A DNA stretch of 64,000 nucleotides from Rugalucina vietnamica (lineage: Eukaryota; Mollusca; Bivalvia; Lucinida; Lucinidae). The notes under the pieces are model-generated. The model did not search any database, was not told the DNA's origin, and saw only the letters and a program-made list of their open reading frames with translations. Positions 30,614 through 40,877 of the stretch are shown piece by piece. Each line of letters opens with the position of its first letter. The stretch's first letter is position 1. The stretch is taken from the NCBI GenBank assembly GCA_964017185.1, contig OZ024880.1:37042329-37106328 (forward strand), given 5' to 3'. The position numbers and the translations under genes are program-made.

Positions 30614-31002
30614 ACTTACATTGTGATTTAAATTCCGTAAATCCTAGTACATTCTCGTTTTTTAAAAACATGTAAATGTTTGTTAAAATGTGATTGGCAT
30701 AGAATACGGTCAGAAAAGTTCTGTAAAAATACAAAACAAATATTATATTTGATACGTTTTTGTATTCATCCTAATACATTAAACTATGTCTCGATACAGA
30801 AGGGAAAATGTTTTGGCATAACAATTTGGGCGATAAAATACTTTGGCAAAAGTACGGACCATAAACAGAACTGCAATTCTGTGAGCAGTCTAGTTCGGGT
30901 CTTCATTGACGACTTGAACATATCTTTTAAGATGAAAACTGAAAAAAATATTATGTTCTTTATGGTATATAGAAACAAAGAAATATTAAAGCCGCTGCAT
31001 AA

Positions 31003-31207
31003 TACATAGGCGAAAACAAAGGCGCAGATCAGCTTCGCAGTAACTACGAAGCTGATTAGCGCCTTTGTTTTCGCTACACGGATAGTACGATTGCTCTTCT
31101 CTCTAAGTCTAAAATTTCCAGTCTCTAGCCATCTTCTGTGCTTGTACAGCTCAGTTCGTGTCGAGTCTGTTTGGAAACCTCACGTTTGTTTTCTCGTGAC
31201 GCGGCCA
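31003..31207 (-). mobile_element. Family B MITE copy 13 (left end missing)
   Basis: Starts inside the element at TAGGCGAAAACAAAGGCG; centre CTTCGCAGTAACTACGAAG; ends CTCGTGACGCGGCC. Confidence 0.85.
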
Positions 31208-31559
31208 AAATATTAAAGTTGGTCTTATTGTAACGTTATGTCCAAAATGTGATTTTGTCAATGGATATCGCTTAATGGAAGAGGTACTTCATTGTTTTAA
31301 TCTTAAAAATAATCTGCCAAGTGTTCGGTTCCTGGGGAATGATTGTCTTAGTCGACAATAAGCAAGGTTCCGCATTCTTTCTGCCAGGTCGTATTGACCA
31401 ACCGATTTGGCACAAGAATCACACACATGATGGAAATGGTAGAGTTCGCACGAACCATGTCAGAGTTCACATGAACCATGTCAAACATGTTAACCCATAT
31501 TTGACGAATGGATTCTCCCATCATTATCTATCAACTGGTTGAGTCCACTTTCATTTTTA

Positions 31560-31700
31560 GGGGTGTTAGGTGTGATCTTTATTTTTATCTCATTTTTCGA
31601 GGAAAACAAACAGAATAGCCCCAGATGGGACGCCGCGTTCGGCGGCATCACATCGGGGGCTATGCTGTTTGCCTATGTCCCACAAAAAGGACGCCATGCT
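31560..31700 (-). repeat. GGGGCTATTCTGTTTG hairpin repeat, third copy
   Basis: CAAACAGAATAGCCCCAG, inner GACGCCGCGTTCGGCGGC, then GGGGCTATGCTGTTTGCC. Related to the pair at 11867-12375. Confidence 0.65.
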
Positions 31701-31775
31701 TAAATGAGTTAAGTTCTATGAGTTCAGTGGAATTCGTTATTAGATCTAGAGCTTATTAATCATAACGTTTATAGA

Positions 31776-32000
31776 TTATGAAATCAATTATTATTATTAT
31801 TTTTATTTATTTATTTATTTTGTTATTTATTTTTCATTTTCATTTATTTATTTATTTATTTATTTATTGGTTTGTTTTGTCGCTTAAAGTCCAGTCAACA
31901 ACTAGGTTCGTGTTGGGACGTTGCTTCCATTTTTTCATTTTATGGGTCATCATGTGTTACTCAACACTGAGATGCCATGACATTACCATGGTAACATCTA
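31776..32000 (+). repeat. (ATTT)n low-complexity tract and SINE-body fragment
   Basis: TTTA-rich stretch to about 31868, then GTCCAGTCAACAACTAGG and GTGTTGGGACGTTGC. The latter is a block also seen in SINE bodies at about 8560, 21080, 39040, 43490 and 52890. Confidence 0.5.
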
Positions 32001-32739
32001 AGACAAGTATGGATGGCTTGCCATACCAAACCACTTTTCCTGGATTGCTAAAGAAACTAGTACTACGTTGCTGTTGTCATTTATTAGTTTATTAGTTTAT
32101 TAGAGTGTCACATATCAAATACATATATTATGTACAGATTTACAACAATGAACATGCAACAAATATTTGATATCCTGTCTATATAGACTTACGAGACACT
32201 TTAGTTAAATGCAATTTCTTAAAAACAGAATATCACATATTTACAAAATGTACAACAAGTAAAAACGTAAGAAACATTCATACTCGTAAAATGAAAAGAG
32301 CAATACAAAATTGTCTTCAAATATCTAAAAGTTCATTAGTCCTAAGATGGTCTATTAAACAAGTCAATGATAATTGTCTTAAAAATGTTCTCAGCAAGTG
32401 CAAAACACCAGTAGACCTACAGGAGCGAGTCTGTGAGCCTTCAGGTACTTACTCCTTTATGCCGACTAGAGATACTATATACGATTAGGTGCATAAATCT
32501 TTCCACTTCTCAGACTGTCCAACATCAATAAGATAATAATCAGGGACTATGTCCCCCCTCCCCCCCCCCCCTATATGGTGGATAGATGCATTCCTCCCGA
32601 ACTCATACCATCTCTTGATGACTGTTTCTCGCCCATCACAGAATCACCTCATACAGTTCTATTGTTGTTGAAAATTGCACATTCGATTTTCATAACATAT
32701 CCTTACAGTTTTGGCGACTATCTTCTGGGGGGGGGGGAT

Positions 32740-33018
32740 CATTACGAAAACTTGCCCATGCAATATAATGAATTTTTTGTAACTTAAAAATTAAATTTTT
32801 TCAGCTGAAAAAATTGATATTTTTCTTATTTTTGCTCAAAACATAGATTGTGGGTACACGTTAGAACCGCCTCGCCGAGGCGGTTCTCACGAGTACCCAC
32901 AATCTATGTTTTGGAGCAAAAATAAGAAAAAAATAGGTATACCCCTGCAAACCCCAGTTTTGCTATATAAAAGTGGGGTATAAGGGGGTATTTATTTCAC
33001 GGACATGTTTTCCTGATG
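32740..33018 (+). mobile_element. Hairpin MITE, family C copy 7
   Basis: Well-preserved: CATTACGAAAACTTGCCC, central CCGCCTCGCCGAGGCGG, end CATGTTTTCCTGATG. Confidence 0.88.
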
Positions 33019-33318
33019 TAATGAGTTGCGAAACTGTCAAAATTTACGTCATTTGGTAATTCCCCTTACGATACAATGTATCTTACAATCAAACCCCAAT
33101 GGATATAGTCACAATGGAACCAATATTTCTCAATACAGCACTTATGTGAATTAAGATCTTAAATCCAGATAAAACTTAAATTATATTGTTTCAGCTAACA
33201 AGCAAGGACAACATATTTACGTATTTTTGATTTTGATTGAAGTTAATTGTGTAACATGCAGAGCATAAGGCACGAAAGACAAATAAAGTCTTCCAATGCA
33301 TTAAAAACGACTCCAGGC

Positions 33319-33319
<1 letters not shown>

Positions 33320-33355
<36 letters not shown>
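33320..33355 (+). repeat. Poly-T tract
   Basis: Uninterrupted run of about 36 T, possibly the reversed A-tail of a lost retroposon. Confidence 0.85.
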
Positions 33356-33389
33356 CGTCTCACATACACTAAGTTTCACTAGGAGAAAC

Positions 33390-33620
33390 CTGGTATAACG
33401 ATCGAAAACGTAGTTTTAGGGAAGAAAACATAGGATAAGGATCGAAAAACCTGGTAAATGTCCGTTAAACCTAGTATTTGTGCGATAAACCTGGTTTAAG
33501 TAATGAAACTTAGGATAACGATCGAGAAACCTAGTATATGTCCGTTAAACCTGGTTTATGTGCGCTAAATCTGATTTATGTAATACATAAACCAGGTTTT
33601 TCTCTCTAAAACTAGGTTTC
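33390..33620. repeat. AAACCTGGT / AAACCTAGT tandem array
   Basis: Around ten imperfect units of about 20-24 bp built on AAACCTGGTTTATGTGCG and AAACCTAGTATATGTCCG. The last two units (ATAAACCAGG, AAAACTAGGTTT) are inverted relative to the rest, giving a foldback end. Confidence 0.75.
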
Positions 33621-33689
33621 TCGAACTGTTAAATGCATTTGGCTTGCCATACGCTACACATCTAAGCAACTTCCGAAGCGCGCGTGATC

Positions 33690-34110
33690 TTATTTACAGA
33701 CGAAATGTGCCGACTGCACAGGGCACATCAAGATGATAGTGGCTCTTTGTCGAAGAAGGTCTATAGCCTTCAACAGTCAAAACCAAGCTCATGGATATAC
33801 CAGGCTAGCAAAACGACAAAGCGAGACATGGAATTTCATGATAAACAGAGACCATTTATGTCCAAAAGAGCAATGAAGCTGCTGCACTGCTCAGTGCAGA
33901 TGGAAATACTCTTCCTAAAGATTAATACGAGTATAGTGGAAAGGTGGACAGAACACTTCACTAGTGTTCTCAATCGCCCATTGACTATGCTATCAACAGA
34001 CTCGCATTTAAAAAAGACTGACGGAGTCATATTTCTTAACAAATTTTGTCTAGCTTGGTTATCTGAGTTGAATGATGTGAATTATAGAGCATAGCCAACA
34101 TTGTTCCCGC
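33690..34110 (+). mobile_element. LINE reverse-transcriptase region remnant
   Basis: A 136-codon frame contains IVERWTEHFTSVLNRPLTM, matching the segment just ahead of the RT domain in many animal LINEs (pattern RWxEHFxxVLNRP). The frame ends before any RT motif, so this is a fragment. Confidence 0.6.
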
Positions 34111-34830
34111 CGCAAAGCTCAAATTGATGCAGGTTTGTACAGGTTTGTATGACGAGGTACACATTCGTTGGGTCCAGCGTGTTCGCCATGGACATATCTC
34201 TAACCTCTGTCAATGAAAACACCGTGCGTATCATCTGATTGTAATATACGCATCAAATACCATGAAATCCCCTTCACTTTCATCAATTTGAAAATTCGTG
34301 AGAAGCCTGTGCGTTGTTTTGAATTTCGAAGCCAGGTGCGTTGTAAATAAAATTCATGAATATTTTTTTCTGAAGGGATGTGATATTGTTTGGGTGGGTG
34401 TCTTTCGACTTCAGTATTATGGCTTTCACTTTTCTGGGCAGTACAAGAGCTTGGATCATGTATTTGAGAGGGAAATCGATAAATCATCGGCAATTCAGGA
34501 CAAAACACTGTTACGTCAAAATGTAAAATTGGGTCTATTTTTTAGTTTTTTAATAAATTGACTCAAATTTACAGCGGATGTAAAGGGAAGTGAACAGGGG
34601 GTACTTTAAGGCATGTGTCAGACTTTACAATCGATGAACAATGGTAAAACAATTAGAAATTATGTCCCGTACCTGGTTTGACAGATCCTAAGCGGCCATT
34701 TTGTCTCGTAGCCTATGCGTCCTAAAATCGAAGCCTAAGCGTTTGTCGCGAAGCCGATGCGTTTCCATAGACCAGTGTGTAAAGACATGCATAGACTTCA
34801 TTATCCACTTAAGCTGATTGATATAGAACT
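34111..34830. other. Intergenic, no gene seen
   Basis: Overlapping frames on both strands but no recognisable domain. A small imperfect repeat of GCCTATGCG / GCCTAAGCG / GCCGATGCG lies at about 34700-34765. Confidence 0.4.
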
Positions 34831-35089
34831 GGGCCCAGAATTACAATGCTTCCTTAGAGTTAAGGCCCACCTTAGTTAAGGTGACAACTTTTGAAACGAT
34901 ATTGTACCGTTAAAATCAATAACTGTATTTACGAAAATATACAGGTTTGTAGAATTAAATGTTATTTGCATAATAAAAACCGATAGGTTTGATTTCAGTA
35001 TGTTTTAAATGCATCTTTTTGGATGCTGAAATTCGCCACCTTAACTAAGGTCTACCTTAACGTTAAGGGAGCATTGTAATTCTGGGCCC
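34831..35089. mobile_element. MITE with GGGCCCAGAATTACAATGC ends
   Basis: A perfect 19-bp terminal inverted repeat, extended by an imperfect inner one (TTAAGGCCCACCTTAGTTAA against TTAACTAAGGTCTACCTTAA). 259 bp, no open frame. Confidence 0.85.
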
Positions 35090-35244
35090 TGGTAACATAG
35101 TTAAAAGACAAGTGAAAACGGATAAAATTGTTGTTGTTTCACAATTTGGCCAATGTCATTCATTGTAAATAATGTAAGAGCTAATAAAACCATTGTCTAT
35201 ACAGCAACCCCAATAACACCATCAATGCTGAACCTAGACTATTT

Positions 35245-35548
35245 GAGTCTGTGCGTGAGAAAACCGACAATTTGGGTTCCGACCAGGTCCGACACAAACC
35301 AGGCTGTACAGTCACAGAAGATGGCTAGAGCGGCTGGAAATTTTGGATTTAGAAAGAAGAGGAATTGTACTATCCGTGTAGCGAAAACAAAGGCGCTATT
35401 CAGCTTCGCAGTTACTGCGAAGCTGATCTGTGCTGATCTGCGCCTTTGTTTTCGCCTACTATGTTGTTGGTTTTCTTATGCGGCTGATCTGCGCTGATCT
35501 TTGTTTTCGTCCGTGTAGATTGTTGGTTTTCCCATTCGGCAGTTCGTT
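35245..35548 (+). mobile_element. Family B MITE copy 14 with duplicated right end
   Basis: GTGCGTGAGAAAACCGAC at the left. The centre carries an extra CTGATCTGTGCTGATCTGCG, and the right end is present twice (GTTGGTTTTCTTATGCGG and GTTGGTTTTCCCATTCGGC), so an internal duplication has occurred. Confidence 0.8.
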
Positions 35549-35697
35549 TTTAAACTGGTGAAAACGGTTGGTTCAAGGTTTTATCACCTTAAAAGTCCGA
35601 TACAATATACTTCCTCTTAATGGGCCTCGTCATAAGAAAGTCTGTAAGAATTTTAGTCAGGTAAAAAATAAACCAGGCGGCAAATCTGTATAGATCA

Positions 35698-35705
<8 letters not shown>

Positions 35706-35765
<60 letters not shown>
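35706..35765 (+). repeat. (AG)n microsatellite
   Basis: About 29 uninterrupted AG units roughly 480 bp upstream of the OAS-like start codon. Confidence 0.95.
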
Positions 35766-35769
<4 letters not shown>

Positions 35770-36095
35770 AAAATATTGGTGATTAATTCCAAAAACAGAT
35801 AAACTGTTTTCTCAAATCCCAAGTAGGACATTTTCTAAAAATATAAATACGTATTTCACTGTTGCGAAATACTCGTACTACTTTGAAACAAACAATTTAA
35901 GGTGAAACATCTGGTTGGACCATCCGTAAGTTATTCTTCATATTGTTTGTTTTCTGTTTATTATACTAGTAATACATGTATAATTGAAAATTTTGGCCGT
36001 ACTTTAAGATATACTGTATTAAAATAAGAAGTACAGCAAATTTACGAGCCATCAATCATAGGATAATTAAAATCACCAGCATGCTAAAATATCTC

Positions 36096-36123
36096 TCTCA
36101 CTCTCTCTCTCTCTCTCTCTCTC

Positions 36124-36165
<42 letters not shown>
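36096..36165 (+). repeat. (TC)n-(AC)n compound microsatellite
   Basis: TC repeat to about 36124 followed by AC repeat to about 36164, ending 78 bp before the OAS-like start codon. It probably lies in the intron or promoter-proximal region, given the acceptor at 36236. Confidence 0.95.
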
Positions 36166-36166
<1 letters not shown>

Positions 36167-36242
36167 CGTTGGCCAAATACATTCGTCACTCGTCACAAGT
36201 GGCCCGGTTAAACATTGTTACAATACTCTTTTGTAGGTAAGA

Positions 36243-37247
36243 ATGGCGAGTCGAAGCAGTAATCTGTACTCGTTGACAAGCAGAGACAACCTCGACGATT
36301 TCGTCCAACAATACATTCAAGCTGACGAACCGTTTCTAAGGAGCGTCCAAGCAGCGATAAACAATCTTGTCCATTTGCTCCAGAATAACGTTCCCGAAGA
36401 GTTACGACCAAGTCAAGTCATCAAAGGAGGGTCTCTCTGTAAAGGAACGTCGATTAAAGGGAGTTCTGACATAGATTTGGTATTGATGCTGACCAAATAC
36501 GAAAATGTGAGACAACTAAGCAAAGACCTTCCCACACTGTTGCGGTCACTACACAGGAGCCTTGAGCAGTTTCCGAATGTACAAGTGACGGGCCAGACGC
36601 AGTTCAGCGTTCAGGTAGAATACACGGGAGGGGAAGATAGCCATGAGATTGATGTACTGCTATCTGTTGATGCGATTACTAAGTACAGAGGAGTCAACAA
36701 CGTATATAAAGCTATGGAGGGACCAGATAAAGACATACGTAGTAACTACTCTGCTTGTCTGGTGCCACTACACGCTGATCTCTTTGGTGATGAAAACCCA
36801 ACGAAACTCAAGGGTTTAATTCGTTTGGTGAAGTACTGGAAAAAGGAGAGGGACAGCGTCTACAAACAACAGCACAGAGGGCAAAGGGTTGCCAGATGGC
36901 CGACGTCCTACGTCATGGAAATAGTGGTCATGGATGCCTGGTGTAAAGCGGGAAAGCCAAGCAGCTTTGACTTGCGCAAAGCTCTCTTAGCTGTATTGAG
37001 GTCGATCGAAAATCACCACCAGTTCAGAATTATCCTAGAAGACAGATTCTTGAACTATGGGCGATCAGCAATCGAGCGACCCAGCCATGGACCGTTCATC
37101 ATGGATCCTTGCAACCCCTTCAACAATCTATACCTGACTGCTGGACAGAGAACAGAGTGGAACTGGGATGCCATAGCACATGAAGCGAGGATATTTCGAG
37201 GGAAACCATTTTTTCAAAACATGTCCAACACACCAAACAATTGGTAG
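36243..37247 (+). CDS. OAS: 2'-5' oligoadenylate synthetase-like protein
   Basis: Template-free nucleotidyltransferase that in vertebrates makes 2'-5' oligoadenylates on binding dsRNA, activating RNase L; invertebrate OAS-like proteins are known, but their downstream pathway is unsettled. One uninterrupted exon of 334 codons, close to the OAS unit length. Seen: KGGSLCKGTS (61-70) followed by SSDIDLVL, giving metal-binding Asp76 and Asp78; third aspartate Asp137 in HEIDVLLSVDA; KGLIRLVKYWKKE in the middle; and C-terminal FIMDPCNPFNNLYLT with WNWDAIAHEA, both typical of OAS. The start has a good context (aagaATGG) 6 bp after an acceptor-like TTTTGTAG, so a 5' UTR intron is likely. Catalytic residues look complete. 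The cGAS-like alternative is less likely because the OAS C-terminal signature is present. Confidence 0.92.
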   Translation: MASRSSNLYSLTSRDNLDDFVQQYIQADEPFLRSVQAAINNLVHLLQNNVPEELRPSQVIKGGSLCKGTSIKGSSDIDLVLMLTKYENVRQLSKDLPTLLRSLHRSLEQFPNVQVTGQTQFSVQVEYTGGEDSHEIDVLLSVDAITKYRGVNNVYKAMEGPDKDIRSNYSACLVPLHADLFGDENPTKLKGLIRLVKYWKKERDSVYKQQHRGQRVARWPTSYVMEIVVMDAWCKAGKPSSFDLRKALLAVLRSIENHHQFRIILEDRFLNYGRSAIERPSHGPFIMDPCNPFNNLYLTAGQRTEWNWDAIAHEARIFRGKPFFQNMSNTPNNW

Positions 37248-38375
37248 CCTAGTCAGAGAAGGGCATGACCAAGGTTTCTACAATTTTAAAATCTAAAAAT
37301 CCTTGTATAAACAAACCTTCGTTCTTCTTTCGCACTGAAAACCAATGCAAGACATGATCAAGGACTATAGAGAGACCTTGATGTGATTAAAGCGGTGTTA
37401 AAAACTTGATATGGTAACTCATCAGACTTTCGGAGACAATACTGCTGCATTAAACTTGAAGTGAATACATGTAATGTTCAATGTCTTAAGGAGGAAATCA
37501 AGCGCTGCTTAAGGCAAAACTGTTTACAAGTTGTTGCTATGGTAAAAAGTCACATCACCTATATGATTCTTGTACATAATGCTAATTAATTGTACTAATT
37601 AAAGAAAGGAACAGTAAAAGCAATTAAATTTAAAGTCCCAGCATAGACACCAGGCAGGAAAAAATATACATCACATACCATTTTTTTCCAACAACACACT
37701 TTAAGCAAGATGACTAGCTCTTTCCCAAGAAGGTAACCGTTTGGTTGTAGTCTCAACCAAAAACAAAGGCAACAGGCACAACAACAACAGAGAGACAGAC
37801 AGAATAAACAGAAGATATATAGGGTTTTTAGCGGGAATTACATTTTAACTGGACAGTGAGGTATGTACTGATTACAGTAGTAGTTGTTGAATCATATTCC
37901 CCCAATGCCCCATTTGTGTCCAGATCCATTTCACTATATTACCTTTAGTACTATATTAGTCCGACAATCGGGCTTTCGTTTCGCTCATTTTTCTGTAATT
38001 GTCCTTTTTCTGTTACAGATGAGCTACACTGACGCCGGAATGGCGTGTGTATCGAGTTGGATCAAAAACCACACCTCATCATCTCCACGAGTGCTAGTGC
38101 GATTAACTGTTTGTCTTCAATGGAATAAATGAAGAAAAACACTAAAAAACATATTTATCATTTATTTCTCACCATTTATTAGAAATAAAATATTGTAGTG
38201 ACAACACAAATCCATTGTTTTTTTCGATTCTGACCCTTTAAAACACCGACCTCGCCATTGCGCATGTCCCATATCTGCGAGACTTCAGCGAGACTACAAA
38301 CCGGTGCGAATAGCAACATTTACATCAGTCAAATTATCCTACGTAAACAAATGCAGACGTCGTCTACCTTGAACA
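37248..38375. other. OAS 3' flank and region before the next gene
   Basis: AATAAA occurs at 37803. The block 37620-37830 (CATAGACACCAGGCAGG, GACTAGCTCTTTCCCAAG) recurs at 40455-40640. At 38020 a strong acceptor (TTTTTCTGTTACAG) precedes a 37-codon frame, MSYTDAGMACVSSWIKNH onward, closed by TGA near 38130 with AATAAA motifs following. It could be a terminal exon of an unknown or OAS transcript. Confidence 0.35.
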
Positions 38376-38681
38376 ATGGCGTCAGAGACCACACAGTGCT
38401 GTGGTCTATGTGACGCCCCCTTCCAAAAAAGATCGCGTGGATTCGAAAGGATCCACGTGAAGCACTTGAACAATAAACTCCTTCAAGAATTCGGCACTTT
38501 AAATGATGGATTTGTCTGTAGCAATTGTGCTCAGCCTTTGCAAAGAATCATGAAGGCGGAGGGGGAGATCAAATCCTGTCAGACCCTGTTATCAAGCAGG
38601 GTCACAAAAAGACGGCCTCCCCCTCCGTCGACCCCACCCATGAGGAAAATGAAACGGGTTGTACAGTCTCCAAAATTAAAG
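38376..38681 (+). CDS. First exon of an unknown protein with paired CxxC motifs
   Basis: I do not recognise the gene. A 102-codon exon opens MASETTQCCGLCDAPF in good context (aacaATGG). Cys9/Cys12 and Cys48/Cys51 (FVCSNC) form two CxxC pairs about 35 residues apart, with His27 and His30 between, as in a treble-clef or zinc-ribbon-like fold. A basic, proline-rich tail follows (KRRPPPPSTPP, RKMKRVV). The donor is probably AAG|gttaat at 38681, phase 0, which is weak. The upstream 150 bp is comparatively GC-rich with GCGCATG, like a housekeeping promoter. A nuclear or DNA-binding role is plausible but unproven. The exon at 50462-50615 may belong to it. Confidence 0.6.
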
Positions 38682-38724
38682 GTTAATTTTTTTTCTTAAT
38701 ATTATTGTGTGGCTACCAAGATTG

Positions 38725-38995
38725 AGGCCCTCTCAGGGGTTTCGGGGATTCAGGGAGAAGGGCTATTTATTTTCAGGGATTTGGGGAGAAGGGTCATTTA
38801 TTTTCATGGATTTGGGGCTAAAGCATAACTTTTTGACTTTTTGGGGTTTTAGAGAGCAGGGAGAAAGGTCATTTTTCTTTCAGAGAGCAAAGACCCCAGG
38901 GGGGGGGGGGGGGTCAAGATTCTTTTTTTTTTTTGCTGGTGTCTTCAGTTGGGGGGGGGGAGATTGGCTATCAGCCTTTAGGTGGGGGAAATACC
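38725..38995 (+). repeat. G-rich repeat tract
   Basis: Imperfect units of GGGAGAAGGGTCATTTATTT and TTTTCAGGGATTTGGGG, then runs of 17 and about 10 G. Several G-runs in one strand could form quadruplexes. The open frame across it reflects composition. Confidence 0.7.
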
Positions 38996-39019
38996 CTTAG
39001 CATAAGAGGATGTTTTCTT

Positions 39020-39350
39020 TGTATTGATGTTTAACGTCCCAGTTTTTCAGTCATGTCGAGACGGAGCCACCGCTTCCTGGGTTACCAGTACTTATGGATG
39101 TTTTGGGAGATAAAGAAAGTCAAATGTTTTCTGATTTCTAACGTTTGCATATTTTTTGTTTTCTATTTATAAATTTGGTTTATGTCTAAGTAAACATTAT
39201 CTGAAGTGAAGTGAAGTCAGGTCTAGACAGAGCTCCTGGTGCTGCGCTTAGGGACTACAGTAAATAAGTTTGCACAAAGACACACCACTGCACACCTGCA
39301 ACATTCAAACCAAGGACCTCTAGATGTGGAGTCCACATTCTTCCACAGAC
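39020..39350 (-). mobile_element. SINE body fragments
   Basis: TTTTTCAGTCATGTCGAGAC and CGGAGCCACCGCTTCCTGG match the SINE body seen at 21131 and 43490. A second related piece with CCAAGGACCTCTAGATGTGG near 39310 resembles a B-box side. Confidence 0.5.
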
Positions 39351-39420
39351 TCCCTTTATTTATTTTTACCTTAAAGCGGCACTTGTATTCAGAATTTTCA
39401 CTGGAGAATATGATACACAT

Positions 39421-40454
39421 ACTTAAATTTTACTTCCCTTTACTTTCTGTTCCAGTGTAAAATAAAAATTCAATTAAAATGTAACCTACAAATTTCTTTA
39501 TAATTTTCATTATGCTATTAGTATTTTAGACCTGATCAACACATTGGCAGTACTAATATTATTCTTAATAATATTCCTTTAAAATTGTACAAATTTTTTA
39601 ATTTCTACTTCATTGATCATCAAGAAAAGTCAACTTTGGGTTTCCTAAGTTTTGGTTTTAATTTCAAAATGCATGTTTCAAATGTGAGTAAAATGTCTCA
39701 TTTTCTCCAAAATATTAATAGAAAAACAAAACAAACCCTGCACTGGTGAAGTCACTAATCTAAATTGAATGAACACAAAACCTTAGTGGTTGCGAATGTA
39801 GGGGAAGCTACAAGTAAATCAAAAACAATGAAAAATTTACAAGGGTTTTCTCCCTTCTTATGCAGGTATACAAGACCACGTTCAGGTGGAAATCAAAGTA
39901 CCTGACACTTCCCTGACGGAATTTCCCTAACCTCTGCTCCCCTTATAAAGAGGATTATTATGCACTCATTGCTACATTAAATGAATATGAAGGCTAATGG
40001 TTTAGAGAAGACATTTTTCTAATTTTTTACAGTTTGCTAGATTCATAACATTTGATCAAGTCAAGTGGTTTCAGTAATCTTGTCCATGTATATCCAATCA
40101 TTTTCCATATACATGTATTGTTCATTTTAAGCCCATGGCAGATATAAAAAATATAATTGAAGATATAAACAAGTCGTCCAGGTACCATTCTCTCCATCTT
40201 TGTCCGATAGTGATGCCCACAGGGTACTTATAAATAAAGGAGACTTCTAGCCATTGCTACCCACAAAATATAAACCGGAACGTGGCAGTTTGAGTTATGG
40301 ACCTCAGTGGCACAGTTGGCAGGATTTATACAGATAATTACTATATACTATATGTTGCTACACACAAAGCCCTTGTGGTTTTAGAGATTTTTTTTGTTTT
40401 ACCCATTGTACGTCTATGTGAGATATCTGTTGTCATGGAAAGTAACAATGGAGG
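39421..40454. other. Intron-like non-coding sequence
   Basis: AT-rich. I see no supported exon or named repeat. Confidence 0.4.
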
Positions 40455-40640
40455 GACCAGGAATCGATGCGATTAAATTTAAAGTCTCAACATAGACACC
40501 AGGTGGTAAAGAAAATACATGTACTTAAAACAAAACAAAACATTTTTCCGACACACACACAAAGCAGAATGACCAGCTCTTTCCAAACAAGGTAGCCATC
40601 CAGCTAAGTTTCAACCGAAACAAAAGGCAACAAGCACAAC
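40455..40640 (+). repeat. Second copy of the 37620-37830 repeat
   Basis: Shares TAAATTTAAAGTC, CATAGACACCAGG, GACCAGCTCTTTCC and AAAGGCAACAAGCACAACA with 37620-37830, diverged. The fragment CGCACAACAGAGAGGCTGAC near 48402 belongs to the same family. Confidence 0.6.
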
Positions 40641-40644
40641 AGGG

Positions 40645-40745
40645 CATATGGTATAACATGGTATGGTATGATGGTATGGTATGTAAGTATGGTTTAAAAA
40701 CGCATACCATACCAAATACCATACCATCATACCATACCAAAATAA
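40645..40745. repeat. TGGTATGGTA / TACCATACCA palindrome, copy 1
   Basis: A short tandem run of ATGGTATGGTATG faces its reverse complement CATACCATACCA across about 25 bp, a microsatellite-based hairpin flanked by AATTATTAACCCGTAC. An inverted sister lies at 48285-48405. Confidence 0.8.
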
Positions 40746-40877
40746 TTATTAACCCGTACTTAGAATTAATCAAACCTTTAAATCAAAAGAGATCATCACA
40801 AGAAATGAAAGGACAACCTTATCTGTCAGATAGACATTAATTAACATCCATATATAATTTGACTGAACACAGATATT

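Noticed and set aside
30680..31009. 109-codon plus-strand frame
   Set aside because: AT-rich, overlapped by a minus-strand frame of similar length, and its end lies in a family B MITE.
35589..35831. Minus-strand frame with a long Leu-Ser repeat
   Set aside because: Translation of the (AG)n microsatellite.
38707..39000. 97-codon frame rich in Gly, Phe and Arg
   Set aside because: Follows from G-rich and T-rich low-complexity repeats in an intron.
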